DNA from: Nitrospira sp. UBA2083
GTDB taxonomy: Bacteria; Nitrospirota; Nitrospiria; Nitrospirales; Nitrospiraceae
NCBI GenBank assembly: GCA_002331625.1
Contig: DCZN01000080.1
Coordinates: 85,163-107,560, forward strand
Direction of reading: 5' to 3'
Length of the DNA stretch: 22,398 bases
The notes below the pieces were generated by a model. The model was not told the origin of the DNA and made no database searches. It saw nothing but the letters and a program-made list of their open reading frames with translations. The translations under genes and the position numbers were made by a program. Within the stretch, counting starts at the first letter, position 1. The number at the start of each line of letters is the position of its first letter. Shown piece after piece: positions 1-8,133 of the stretch.

Positions 1-531
1 GATTGGGTTCGGGTGCATCGATCAGTGACCTGAGCATCCCGAAGGGGCGGAGTGCCGGCTTTCTACGGACACTAGCCTCATGACGCTCAAGGTGGCGCTC
101 AGGGGAGGGTGGATCCAATTTCCACTCAGCCTGAACCTCGATCTCAACATCGGGGGCTTTCTGAACTGCCCGCAGGTTAATCTGGGTCCCTTAGCGGAAT
201 TCAAACCCCGTGGGTTTTCAGTCTCGAAACGTATTTGTCAACAAACTCGTAGTCGACCCTCGTGATCGATTGTACCGCACAGAACCCGTAACAACCTTCT
301 TGCAATCTGCACAGCTGTTTGAAATATGTTCGCGGCACTTGTTGCGTTTTCCCACACATACCCCATAAAGCTGCAGCATTTCTCCCCAAGACAGAAGGGC
401 ACACGCATCGGGCTAGTGAGCATCTTTCAATACTTAGGATACCCGTCCACGGACTGTGAAGGGGCATGACCGATGCATGACCTGGTGCACGAAGGTAAAA
501 CGAGAAGAGAAATTACGTGAAGGGACAACTC
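1..531. other. Left-edge region without a supported gene
   Basis: Several short open frames exist on both strands here (for example 80-265 on plus and 201-467 on minus). None has a convincing ribosome binding site or a protein family I recognise, and they overlap one another. The stretch probably contains the promoter of the regulator that starts at 517 or 532. I could not identify a convincing -35/-10 pair by eye. Confidence 0.5.
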
Positions 532-1218
532 ATGACCGGCACCAGTGTAGCGACTCCAACACGGAGCATCGCGATCATCAGTGGTCAGTATCTCGTCTGT
601 CTTGGATTGCGGAATATTCTCGAGGGCAGCAAGACCGGTCACGTCGTGAAGTTGCACCAGAGGATCACGCCCGACCTCTTCCTCGCTGAGAGACGCCCAG
701 ATGTGTTTGTGCTCGATCTGGAGACCGACCGAGACGCCATCAGCACGATCCGCCATATTCAGGAATCGGCTCCGCACAGCAAGATTGTGTTGTTGAGTGG
801 CGTCGAAGACCAGCAACGGTTGTACGAAGCCTTTGCATGCGGCGTCGATGGCGTGGTGCTCAATATTCAACCGCCTGGAGTTATGCTGGCGACGATCGAG
901 GCGCTGTATCCCCCTGCTCAGAACCATATGGATGTCGAATGCAATGGAGCGGTCAAGGAAGATCTCAAGAAGGTGCCCCAGCAGGAGGTCAAATTTGAAA
1001 CACTGCCGCATTCCTGGCCCGATGCCGTGACCCAGCGAGAGCGGGAGGTCATCCGCTTAGTCCGTCAGGGGCTCTCGAACAAAGAGATCGCCGACCGACT
1101 CTGTATTGCCGACAGTACCGTCCGTCATCATCTGACCAACATTTTCGACAAGGTCGGTGTAGCCAATCGGCAGAAACTCCTGGTTCACGCGCATCAGTTC
1201 TACTACGCCAATTTTTGA
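532..1218 (+). CDS. LuxR/NarL-family transcriptional regulator with degenerate receiver domain
   Basis: This is a two-domain DNA-binding regulator of the NarL/FixJ type. An N-terminal receiver-like domain covers about residues 17-130, counted from the alternative GTG start at 517. A C-terminal GerE-type helix-turn-helix lies at about 168-228, with the classic LTxRE-like opening, GLSNKEIADRL and STVRHHLTNIF. I chose the ATG at 532 because AAGGGA lies about 6 nt upstream of it; the in-frame GTG at 517 (233 aa) remains possible. The receiver keeps the phosphoacceptor-like Asp (D67 in PDVFVLDLE). The acidic pair that normally binds Mg is replaced by SGQ at 22-24, and the conserved Lys is replaced by Asn (N116). 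Phosphorylation by a kinase is therefore doubtful, and no histidine kinase is adjacent. It lies upstream of and in the same direction as the RTX gene, which it may control; that link is inference. Confidence 0.9.
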   Translation: MTGTSVATPTRSIAIISGQYLVCLGLRNILEGSKTGHVVKLHQRITPDLFLAERRPDVFVLDLETDRDAISTIRHIQESAPHSKIVLLSGVEDQQRLYEAFACGVDGVVLNIQPPGVMLATIEALYPPAQNHMDVECNGAVKEDLKKVPQQEVKFETLPHSWPDAVTQREREVIRLVRQGLSNKEIADRLCIADSTVRHHLTNIFDKVGVANRQKLLVHAHQFYYANF

Positions 1219-1571
1219 TCGTGCCATGGCCAGAACAGGCACCACGGGGTGAGTTAGAACATGAAATTGCTGAACCCACACATATGTATTTCTGTTGAGT
1301 GGGTCCCGACCACGACAGACGCGAGTTGCGTATGACGAAGGCCCAGTGATGCGGGAGAGGGCAGTCGTCGGTTGTGTGTGGCACATGAGTCATTCCTCGG
1401 CATGGAAAGAAAAGAGGTCGGAAGCCGAGGTGCGGAGGAAGAATAAGAGCGCCGTGAAATGGATAGACATCATGAGGGAAGGTGCGGCCGGCACAGGAAG
1501 AGTTCCCCCTCATCCACCCTGGAGGGGAAGATCCGGAATTTAAGACAAACCATCATAAGGAGGAGGTTGTT
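1219..1571. other. Intergenic region between regulator and RTX gene
   Basis: No gene is supported in these 353 bases; short open frames on both strands are unremarkable. A weak 6-bp inverted repeat (ACCCAC at 1274-1279 with GTGGGT at 1299-1304) could be part of a terminator or an operator, but its 19-nt loop and lack of a T-tract make it weak. The promoter of the RTX gene should lie here, though no consensus boxes stand out. Confidence 0.45.
1557..1566 (+). promoter_or_regulatory. Strong Shine-Dalgarno that sets the RTX start
   Basis: AAGGAGGAGG ends 5 nt before the ATG at 1572. The open frame extends 30 codons further upstream, but this site argues for the internal ATG as the true start. 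Confidence 0.85.
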
Positions 1572-2759
1572 ATGGCGATCATCATCGGCACACCTTTGAA
1601 TAACACGCTGAACGGCACCGCGGGAGCCGATTGGGTGTTTGCGCTGGAGGGGAATGATACAGTCAGCACCGGCGACGGCAATGACATTCTGTTGGGTGAG
1701 GCCGGCGACGACCGACTCTTCGGCGGCAATGGCAATGATACGCTGATTGGCGGGGACGGGGCCGACCTGCTGAACGGTGGAACCGGGGCCGACATCATGT
1801 ACGGCGGCAACGGGAACGATTTCTATGTGGTGGACCACGTGGGCGATGTGACGACAGAGGCCGTGAACACGGCGCTGGGTGGGGTGGACACCGTGCAGTC
1901 ATCCATTACCCATACTCTTGGGTTCGGGCTCGAGGACCTCACCCTGACGGGCACAGCTGCCATCGGTGGCACAGGCAATGGGAACAACAACGTCCTTACC
2001 GGCAACGGCTTCAATAACGTGCTCACGGGCCTGGATGGCAACGACACCCTCAACGGCCTGAGTGGCAATGATCAGCTCAATGGCGGCAATGGCAATGACC
2101 AGCTCAACGGCGGTGACCAAAACGATACGATGTTCGGCGCCAGCGGAAACGACCAGCTCAACGGGGGCAACGGCAATGACTTCCTGGACGGTGGGGCCGG
2201 AAACGACACCGCCTCCTATGCCACGGCGACATCCGGCATCGTTGTCAACCTCACTCTGAGCACACAGAACACGGGGGTGGCCGGTATCGACACGCTTGTG
2301 GGTATTGAGAACCTCACCGGCTCGAACTTCGACGACCGCCTCACCGGTAATGGCGCCAATAACGTGCTGACCGGTGGGATCGGCAGGGACTTCTTGACCA
2401 GCGGTGGCTTGTTCGATCACGACATATTTGATTACAATTCTACGAGCGAAAGCCAACCTGGTTTTTTGTTGAAGAGGGATGTCATCACTGATTTTAGAGG
2501 GCTGGGAGCGGCGGTAGGCGATCAGATCGATCTGACCGATATCGATGCCAATGCCGGGCTGGCCGGCAACCAGGCCTTTACCTACATTGGCGGTGCTGCC
2601 TTTACGGCGGCGGGACAGCTCCGGTATGTTGGCCACCTGGACGGCGCAGAACTGCAGGGCAACACCGATGCGAATTTAGCGACGGCAGAGATCGTGATTG
2701 CGCTCGTCGGCGCTCCGGCCCTTACTGTCGGAGGGGCTGGCAGTGACATCCTCCTGTAA
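1572..2759 (+). CDS. RTX-type calcium-binding protein with serralysin-like C-terminal domain
   Basis: This predicted 395-aa secreted protein is built of glycine/aspartate-rich nonapeptide repeats (GGxGxDxLx). Block one spans about residues 26-85, block two about 156-213, and a degenerate stretch about 244-275. Such repeats fold as a calcium-stabilised beta-roll. The C-terminal part (about 283-395), with DVITDF, GDQIDLTDIDANAG and an ending in SDILL, resembles the M10 serralysin C-terminal domain. There is no N-terminal signal peptide, which fits type I secretion through a C-terminal signal. No zinc-protease motif (HEXXH) or other catalytic domain is visible, so the protein appears to be only repeats plus secretion domain. 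No ABC exporter, membrane fusion protein or TolC gene lies nearby. A structural, adhesive or calcium-binding surface role is the plain guess; the substrate or partner is unknown. Confidence 0.88.
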   Translation: MAIIIGTPLNNTLNGTAGADWVFALEGNDTVSTGDGNDILLGEAGDDRLFGGNGNDTLIGGDGADLLNGGTGADIMYGGNGNDFYVVDHVGDVTTEAVNTALGGVDTVQSSITHTLGFGLEDLTLTGTAAIGGTGNGNNNVLTGNGFNNVLTGLDGNDTLNGLSGNDQLNGGNGNDQLNGGDQNDTMFGASGNDQLNGGNGNDFLDGGAGNDTASYATATSGIVVNLTLSTQNTGVAGIDTLVGIENLTGSNFDDRLTGNGANNVLTGGIGRDFLTSGGLFDHDIFDYNSTSESQPGFLLKRDVITDFRGLGAAVGDQIDLTDIDANAGLAGNQAFTYIGGAAFTAAGQLRYVGHLDGAELQGNTDANLATAEIVIALVGAPALTVGGAGSDILL

Positions 2760-2777
2760 GCATCATGACTCCAAGAT

Positions 2778-2799
2778 GGCGCCCCCATCCGTGGGCGCC
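2778..2799 (+). terminator. GC-rich hairpin after the RTX gene
   Basis: A perfect 7-bp stem (GGCGCCC at 2778-2784 with GGGCGCC at 2793-2799) with an 8-nt loop begins 19 nt after the RTX stop codon. Its position suits a terminator. It lacks a following T-tract, so intrinsic termination is not assured. Confidence 0.45.
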
Positions 2800-3048
2800 C
2801 TGCCTGGGCTGATCGGAGGGAATTGTCCGCACGTGTTTCTGAAAATCGGGCACACGAGGCGACAGAAGCATTCACGAGACACCAAGTCAGGATGGAGGTA
2901 TGGCGGAACCTCTGACTGTGTCCAAGAGTACCGTGCCATTTCATACGATCTGCCTGATGCGGGAATTGGATTGAAAATTCACACGGCGGCAGGGCCGACA
3001 CCGATCCGCCCTCGCGCAGGTCCCCACTGCTGAGCAAGTGTAGGTGAG

Positions 3049-3399
3049 CTACTCTTCAAGATTCACTGACAGGCCGGCAACTTGCTCTCGAAGAGCCTTG
3101 CTCAATGCCAGTTCGTACGGAGCGAGTTCCGTACCAGAGTGGTAGCGAATAATAAACACGGAATAAGATGTCCAGCTATGAGCCTCTCCATCGACCGGGT
3201 TCAAATTGATGGTGTTCTGACCACGTTGCAGCAAGAAAGTCGGCGTCGCCAACCACAGAAGTGGGCAGGTGTCTCTTGCCTTGGATGAGAATCGAACGTA
3301 CTGGGTCCGGGCATAGGATTTTAGAGTTAGGGCGTGACCGGTCGTTGAGCTGCTAACCGATCGATCAGGATGTGCAAAGTATGGATCTACAAGATCTGA
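3049..3399 (-). pseudogene. Possible 3' remnant of a decayed protein gene
   Basis: On the minus strand, 116 codons stay open from 3399 to the stop at 3049-3051. The only usable start is a TTG at 3252, which would give 67 aa and has no obvious ribosome binding site. The conceptual translation looks protein-like: stretches such as LKSYARTQYVRFSSKA, LLQRGQNTINLNPVDGE and SYSVFIIRYHSGTEL, ending in a charged helical tail. I do not recognise the family. The missing start and the stop at 3400-3402 suggest the C-terminal end of a gene that lost its 5' part. It could also be a chance open frame. Confidence 0.3.
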
Positions 3400-3470
3400 T
3401 CAAAGCGAAGACCACTCCAGCAGCGGGCCACTCTTGGATTTACTCCGGCTTATGGGGGCCTCACGCCTGA
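3381..3470 (+). CDS. Possible small ORF (29 aa)
   Basis: An ATG at 3381 opens a 29-codon frame ending in TGA at 3468-3470, beginning MDLQDLIKAK and ending SGLWGPHA. AGGA lies about 10 nt upstream of the ATG. It overlaps the start-less minus-strand frame by a few codons. There is no family recognition and no membrane segment, so it may be a chance ORF or a leader peptide ahead of the hairpin cluster. Confidence 0.15.
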   Translation: MDLQDLIKAKTTPAAGHSWIYSGLWGPHA

Positions 3471-3489
3471 AAGCGTTTCCACCGCAGGG

Positions 3490-3720
3490 CCTCAAAGAGA
3501 ATTTGAGGGGATAGATGGCCTACAAGGTCCTGCTCTGTCGCGTTCTGCGACAGGGTCTCTATCCTTCCTGTCGCGAGATTCCCCTCGGTCCGTTGGGTTT
3601 TCTCCGACCCCGTTCCCTCAATTCACGCAATCTGCAGTCTGAAGATTGCTGCAATGACGGGATTCCTCATCGGCGCTTTCCTTGCACCTCTACCACGACC
3701 GACGGCGTAGAGCCGTAGGT
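3490..3720 (+). other. Hairpin-rich segment upstream of the trehalose/glycogen genes
   Basis: Several short stems follow one another. CCTCAAA (3490-3496) pairs with TTTGAGG (3502-3508). CTGTCGC (3535-3541) pairs with GCGACAG (3547-3553). GCGACAGG (3547-3554) can instead pair with CCTGTCGC (3567-3574). GCAATCT (3627-3633) pairs with AGATTGC (3643-3649). ACC plus ACGGC (3698-3706) pairs with GCCGT plus GGT (3712-3720) around one mismatch. The second and third stems exclude each other. This could be a structured leader RNA, a small RNA or an intergenic repeat. No known riboswitch class is recognised. Confidence 0.35.
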
Positions 3721-3876
3721 GATCATGGTCCATTCACTGACGAGGAGCATGGTATCTGACGGATTCTTTTCCCCGGTATTTTTTTCAGCACGGATCTTTG
3801 CTAGCTTGGTGCGGGAATGCTCTGCGTGTAGATTACGGAACACCCAAGCATGTATGCGAAGTAGGAGGAACACCGA

Positions 3877-5154
3877 ATGCTAGAAGTAAAGACGATGTTA
3901 CCAAAAGTGGGAATCGGGCGGCGTTGCGGGGCGATTCAGGCGAACATCAATCGTTATCGCGCACTGATGAGTGATGAGTTCTATGAAGAACTTGTCGCAC
4001 TTGGTAAAGAACTGGCGGGGATCAAGATCTGTCACCTGAACTCGACGGCGGCGGGTGGCGGCGTCGCGGAGTTGTTGGCGCGATACGTCCCTATGCTCCA
4101 GGCGCTCGGCATTCAAGCCGACTGGCGTCTGATTCACGGGGAGCCTGAATTCTTCGCGATCACGAAAGCCTTTCACAATGCGCTGCAGGGTGGGCACTAC
4201 GATCTACGGAAGCCTGAACAGGAACTCTATCTCCGCGTGAATGAACGCAGCGCCAAGGCGTTGGGGAACGACTATGACGTCTACATCGTGCATGACCCAC
4301 AACCGGCAGCCATTCGGCACTTTACCGGCCCGCGCAATGCCAAGTGGATCTGGCGATGCCATATCGACAGTTCATCCCCCGACAAGGATGTGAGCCAGTT
4401 CTTGCGCCCCTATATCGAGGAGTACGATGCCGTCGTCTTTACGATGGCTGAATTTCTGTTGCCCGGTCTGGCTGCCAAGCACATCGCCATCATCGCGCCG
4501 GCCATTGATCCCTTGGCGACGAAAAATATGGAGTTGCCGGAAGATTTGTGTCGGCGCGCTATCCAGGATTCCGGTGTGGATCCAACGAAACCGTTGCTCC
4601 TGCAAGTCTCGAGGTTTGATCCCTGGAAGGATCCGCTAGGCGTGGTCCGTGCGTATCGTCTTGTGAAAAAAGAAATCCCCACGGTGCAATTGGTCTTGAT
4701 CGGCGCGATGGCTGGAGATGATCCAGAGGGATGGGAGATCCTTGATCGTGTCGAAGAACAAGCCGCGAACGATCCGGATCTGTTTGTCTTCACCAATCTC
4801 GCCGGTGTCGGTAGCATGGAAGTGAATGTCTTTCAACGCGGCTGTGATGTCGTCATTCAGAAATCTTTGCGGGAAGGGTTCGGGTTGGTCGTGTCCGAAG
4901 CGTTGTGGAAGGAAAAGCCTGTGGTGGCAGGAAAAGCCGGAGGCATTCCGATGCAGTTTCCTGAGCCCTATCACAAAAACCTCGTCACCAGCGTGGAAAG
5001 TTGCGCACAGCAGGTCCTCGACCTGCTTAAGCGACCTGGCGAACGTGGAGAGTTCGGTCGGGCCGGGCGTGAGCACGTACGCCGGCATTTTCTGTTGCCA
5101 CGCCTGGTGCGAGACGAACTGCGACTGATCAAGCAAGTGGTGCAGACCACATGA
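3877..5154 (+). CDS. treT: Trehalose synthase (TreT-type, GT4 glycosyltransferase)
   Basis: This 425-aa GT-B glycosyltransferase resembles trehalose glycosyltransferring synthase, which makes trehalose from nucleotide-diphosphate-glucose and glucose, reversibly, in the cytoplasm. The N-terminal acceptor lobe has HLNSTAAGGGVAELL (53-67) and VHDPQP (138-143). The donor lobe has VSRFDPWKDP (244-253), where R246 and K251 suit donor-phosphate binding, and the GT4 E-x7-E motif EGFGLVVSE (E333 and E341). Full length matches the family. The start is supported by AGGAGG at 3863-3868, 8 nt before the ATG. Its stop overlaps the start of the phosphorylase gene by 4 bp (ATGA), so the two are translationally coupled and probably work on the same glucose pool. 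The donor nucleotide cannot be read from sequence. Another GT4 activity, such as glycogen or sucrose-type synthesis, is less likely. Confidence 0.82.
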   Translation: MLEVKTMLPKVGIGRRCGAIQANINRYRALMSDEFYEELVALGKELAGIKICHLNSTAAGGGVAELLARYVPMLQALGIQADWRLIHGEPEFFAITKAFHNALQGGHYDLRKPEQELYLRVNERSAKALGNDYDVYIVHDPQPAAIRHFTGPRNAKWIWRCHIDSSSPDKDVSQFLRPYIEEYDAVVFTMAEFLLPGLAAKHIAIIAPAIDPLATKNMELPEDLCRRAIQDSGVDPTKPLLLQVSRFDPWKDPLGVVRAYRLVKKEIPTVQLVLIGAMAGDDPEGWEILDRVEEQAANDPDLFVFTNLAGVGSMEVNVFQRGCDVVIQKSLREGFGLVVSEALWKEKPVVAGKAGGIPMQFPEPYHKNLVTSVESCAQQVLDLLKRPGERGEFGRAGREHVRRHFLLPRLVRDELRLIKQVVQTT

Positions 5155-6884
5155 CAGACGGGTCCGACAACGCGCTCGTCGCCTATTTTTCGATGGAAAT
5201 CGGGCTCGATCCCAACATGCCGACCTATGCCGGTGGCCTCGGTGTGCTGGCGGGGGATACGATTCGATCGGCTGCCGATCTCGAAATCCCCATGGTGGCG
5301 GTGACGCTGTTGCACCGACGAGGCTATTTTTATCAACGGCTGGATGAGCAAGGTTGGCAGCATGAAGAGCCCGTGGCTTGGCCGATCAACGATTTCTGCA
5401 AGCCGGTGGAGCAGCGCGTCACGGTCGACATCGAAAACCGGACGGTGCATGTCGGGGCCCGGCAGTTTCGAATAAGGGGTGAATCAGGCACTGAGGTGCC
5501 CGTCTACCTGCTCGACACGGATCTCCCTGAGAATCAGCCATGGGACAGGACGTTGACTGATCTGCTCTATGGCGGCGACGACTACTATCGGCTCTGCCAG
5601 GAGATGGTGTTGGGCTACGGGGGGTACCGCCTGTTGCGGGCGCTCGGATACAACCACATTCGCCGGTTTCATATGAATGAAGGGCATGCGGCATTGCTGG
5701 TGCTCGCTTTACTAGAAGAGAAACTGACTTCTCGCGCCCTGGAAGCGTCGATTCCCGCAGATCTCATCGATGCGGTCAGGGATCAATGTGTGTTTACGAC
5801 TCATACGCCGGTTCCGGCAGGCCACGATCAATTTTCTCCCGACCTTGCCTATCGCGTGCTCGGCGACCGGCGTTGTGCATGGCTCAGAGCCTGCGGTCAT
5901 GACCAGAGTTTGAACATGACGCAACTCGCGCTGCGCGGTTCGCGGTTCGTGAATGGTGTGGCCATGAAGCACGGCGAAGTGTCCCACAGTCTGTTCCCCG
6001 GCTATCCGATTCACTCGATCACCAACGGCGTCCATGCAGTGACATGGGCCGCACCTTCGTTTCAAGCGCTCTATGATCGGCATCTTCCTGACTGGCGGCA
6101 TGATCAACTCTCGCTTCGCTATGCGATCAGCATTCCGGCGCAGGAGATTTGGGATGCGCACATGGTCGCGAAGCGGGTGCTCGTCGACTATGTGAATCGT
6201 GAGCTGAATGTCGGGTTTGATCGGGATGTGCTGACGATTGGATTCGCCAGGCGCGCTGCCGCATACAAACGCGGGACCTTAATCTTTCATGACGTCGAGC
6301 GGTTGGCCAAGATTGCAGCAAAGTATGGCTCTCTACAAATCGTCTTTGGCGGCAAGGCGCATCCGCGCGATCAGGATGGGAAGAACATGATCCACCGAAT
6401 CCACAAGCTTCGTGACGCCCTGCGGGGCAAGGTCACGGTCGCCTATCTCACGAATCACGACATGACGCTTGCAAAGCTGGTCTGTACCGGCGTGGATGTG
6501 TGGCTCAACACGCCGCTCCCTCCGATGGAGGCTTCAGGAACCAGTGGCATGAAGGCGGCGGTGAATGGCGTGCCGAGTCTGAGTGTGCTCGATGGCTGGT
6601 GGATCGAAGGACATGTGGAAGACGTGACTGGCTGGTCCATCGGCGATCGAATTGAAGCATGCCTCGAGCCGGGCGGGGACATGGATGCCTGCCATGCTTC
6701 GGCGCTGTATGACAAACTGGAGCAAAAAGTCATTCCATGTTTTTACAAGGATCGTGAACATTTTATCGAGATCATGCGGCAGGCCATTGCATTGAACGGC
6801 GGCTTCTTCAATACTCAACGGATGATGGCGCAGTATCTCCACAACGCGTACCGACTAGTCGGAGAGTATGTCCGTCGGGGGTGA
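5151..6884 (+). CDS. glgP: Alpha-glucan (glycogen/maltodextrin) phosphorylase, short GT35 type
   Basis: This 577-aa cytoplasmic enzyme phosphorolyses terminal alpha-1,4-glucosyl units to glucose-1-phosphate using pyridoxal phosphate. The N-terminus has the hallmark VAYFSMEIGLDPNMPTYAGG and GVLAGD. FHMNEGHAAL sits at about 173-182. The PLP-binding motif EASGTSGMKAAVNG contains the expected Schiff-base lysine at K468, followed by DGWWIEG. At 577 residues it is shorter than E. coli-type GlgP/MalP (about 800) and belongs with the short alpha-glucan phosphorylases common in diverse bacteria; no extra N-terminal domain is present. Its ATG lies inside the upstream stop (ATGA), indicating coupling to the TreT-like enzyme. 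Together they suggest interconversion of glycogen-derived glucose and trehalose, which is inference. The acetate kinase gene follows 37 bp later. Confidence 0.9.
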   Translation: MTDGSDNALVAYFSMEIGLDPNMPTYAGGLGVLAGDTIRSAADLEIPMVAVTLLHRRGYFYQRLDEQGWQHEEPVAWPINDFCKPVEQRVTVDIENRTVHVGARQFRIRGESGTEVPVYLLDTDLPENQPWDRTLTDLLYGGDDYYRLCQEMVLGYGGYRLLRALGYNHIRRFHMNEGHAALLVLALLEEKLTSRALEASIPADLIDAVRDQCVFTTHTPVPAGHDQFSPDLAYRVLGDRRCAWLRACGHDQSLNMTQLALRGSRFVNGVAMKHGEVSHSLFPGYPIHSITNGVHAVTWAAPSFQALYDRHLPDWRHDQLSLRYAISIPAQEIWDAHMVAKRVLVDYVNRELNVGFDRDVLTIGFARRAAAYKRGTLIFHDVERLAKIAAKYGSLQIVFGGKAHPRDQDGKNMIHRIHKLRDALRGKVTVAYLTNHDMTLAKLVCTGVDVWLNTPLPPMEASGTSGMKAAVNGVPSLSVLDGWWIEGHVEDVTGWSIGDRIEACLEPGGDMDACHASALYDKLEQKVIPCFYKDREHFIEIMRQAIALNGGFFNTQRMMAQYLHNAYRLVGEYVRRG

Positions 6885-6921
6885 GAGTAGGTACAGGTTA
6901 GATGGTTAAGATGGAACAGGT

Positions 6922-8133
6922 ATGACGGTCTCCACCCCGGCTTCTCCAGCCGGTTCAATTTTGGCGATCAATGGAGGGTCGTCCACGCTCAAATTCGCGC
7001 TCTTTCGGGCCGGTGTCACTCTTGTCCGTGAGCTGTCAGGATCAATCGATCGCATCGGGACACCGGAAGCAATGTTGAGCTGGGCACGCGAAGGAACCAG
7101 CACCGTTGAGCGTCGGGCGATCACGGTGTCCGACCATGTCGCTTGTATTGAATCGTTGTTCACCTGCATCAACGACCATCTTTCACAGAATCCGCTCGTG
7201 GCGATTGGACATCGAGTCGTGCATGGCGGTCGGTATCGTGAACCGCAGCTCGTGACACCGTCTGTCATGGAAGAGCTGCGACGATTGAGCGAATATGATC
7301 CGGAACACCTTCCGGCTGAGATCCAATTGATGAACGAATTCGCACAACGGTATCCTCACCTCCCGCAAGTCGCCTGTTTTGATACGGCGTTTCACGCCGA
7401 TATGCCGAGGGTGGCTCGCCTCCTGCCGATCCCGCGACGCTATGAACCATTCGGCCTCCGACGATACGGCTTTCATGGGTTGTCCTATACCTTTCTGATG
7501 AAAGAACTCGCCAGAGTAGGGAGGAAAGGGGAGGCCAATGCGCGCATCATCTTGGCCCATCTCGGAAACGGCGCGAGCATGGCGGCAGTCAAGGCTGGAA
7601 AAGCAGTCGACACGACGATGAGTTTCACACCCGCTTCCGGCCTGCCGATGAGTCGTCGATCAGGGGACCTCGACCCGGGGCTCGTGGCCTATCTGGCTCG
7701 CACGGAGGGCATGGGCGCGGATCAGTTTCACAAGATGGTGAATACGGAATCGGGCTTGCTCGGGGTCTCGGAAATAAGTTCCGATATGCGGGACCTCCTC
7801 AAGCATGAACAGCATGATCCACGAGCGGCAGAAGCCGTCGCGTTGTTTTGTTATCAGGCAAGAAAGTGGATCGGTTCGCTGGCTGCTGTACTAGGAGGAT
7901 TGGACTCGCTGGTCTTCACGGCAGGCATCGGCGAGCACTCGCCGGTCATTCGCGCTCGAATCTGCGACGGCCTGGAATTTCTCGGCGTCGCGCTCGACAC
8001 AGCGCGGAACGAAGCCGGTGAAGCCGTGATTTCCAAGGAGGACGGCAAGGTGACTGTACGTGTCATGCATACCGATGAAGAACGCGAGATCGCCCGGTCT
8101 GTCAGTGAATTGCTTGGCGAACTGAAACGATGA
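6922..8133 (+). CDS. ackA: Acetate kinase
   Basis: The 403-aa enzyme interconverts acetyl phosphate plus ADP with acetate plus ATP. The phosphate-binding opening is NGGSSTLKF (from N17), slightly different from the usual NxGSSSxK. Other family signatures are HRVVHGG (R98), FDTAFH (D154, H158), [18 protein letters not shown] (H213), SGDLDPG and, near the end, [10 protein letters not shown]. Length is normal for the ASKHA-fold family. The region before the ATG is only weakly Shine-Dalgarno-like (GGAACAGG). The gene overlaps the next one by 4 bp (ATGA), and this strongly implies that its acetyl phosphate comes from the phosphoketolase. No phosphotransacetylase gene is present in the window. Confidence 0.95.
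   Translation: MTVSTPASPAGSILAINGGSSTLKFALFRAGVTLVRELSGSIDRIGTPEAMLSWAREGTSTVERRAITVSDHVACIESLFTCINDHLSQNPLVAIGHRVVHGGRYREPQLVTPSVMEELRRLSEYDPEHLPAEIQLMNEFAQRYPHLPQVACFDTAFHADMPRVARLLPIPRRYEPFGLRRYGFHGLSYTFLMKELARVGRKGEANARIILAHLGNGASMAAVKAGKAVDTTMSFTPASGLPMSRRSGDLDPGLVAYLARTEGMGADQFHKMVNTESGLLGVSEISSDMRDLLKHEQHDPRAAEAVALFCYQARKWIGSLAAVLGGLDSLVFTAGIGEHSPVIRARICDGLEFLGVALDTARNEAGEAVISKEDGKVTVRVMHTDEEREIARSVSELLGELKR

Larger units (their letters stand above)
2760..3876. other. 1.1-kb gene-poor region
   Basis: No confident gene lies between the RTX stop and the glycosyltransferase start. The region contains the hairpin right after the RTX gene, a start-less open frame on the minus strand (3049-3399), a possible 29-codon ORF (3381-3470) and a run of hairpins between 3490 and 3720. 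A T-rich patch occurs at about 3764-3786. The promoter of the downstream metabolic genes is expected in the last 150 bases, but I cannot define it. Confidence 0.55.

Noticed and set aside
333..345. Sigma-54-like promoter (CGGCAC ... TTGC)
   Set aside because: The spacing between the two boxes is only 3 nt instead of about 5, and the GG/GC distance is too short for sigma-54.
427..1011. 194-codon minus-strand frame opposite the regulator
   Set aside because: It overlaps the well-supported LuxR-family gene, and its translation has no recognisable domain.
1899..2636. 245-codon open frame on the minus strand opposite the RTX gene
   Set aside because: It is a shadow of the GGxGxD repeats; its Val/Ile/Glu-rich repetitive translation simply mirrors the repeat codons.
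3283..3358. tRNA-like pattern on the minus strand (GTTCGATTC T-loop-like, CTCTAAA anticodon-loop-like with CTA, AGCTCAACG D-loop-like)
   Set aside because: None of the stems pair: the anticodon, T and acceptor arms lack complementarity and the T-loop is about 8 nt too far away. The region also lies within the minus-strand open frame at 3049-3399.
3515..3718. 67-codon plus-strand frame after the gene-poor gap
   Set aside because: Its translation is low in typical protein features, and the sequence is explained by the run of hairpins.
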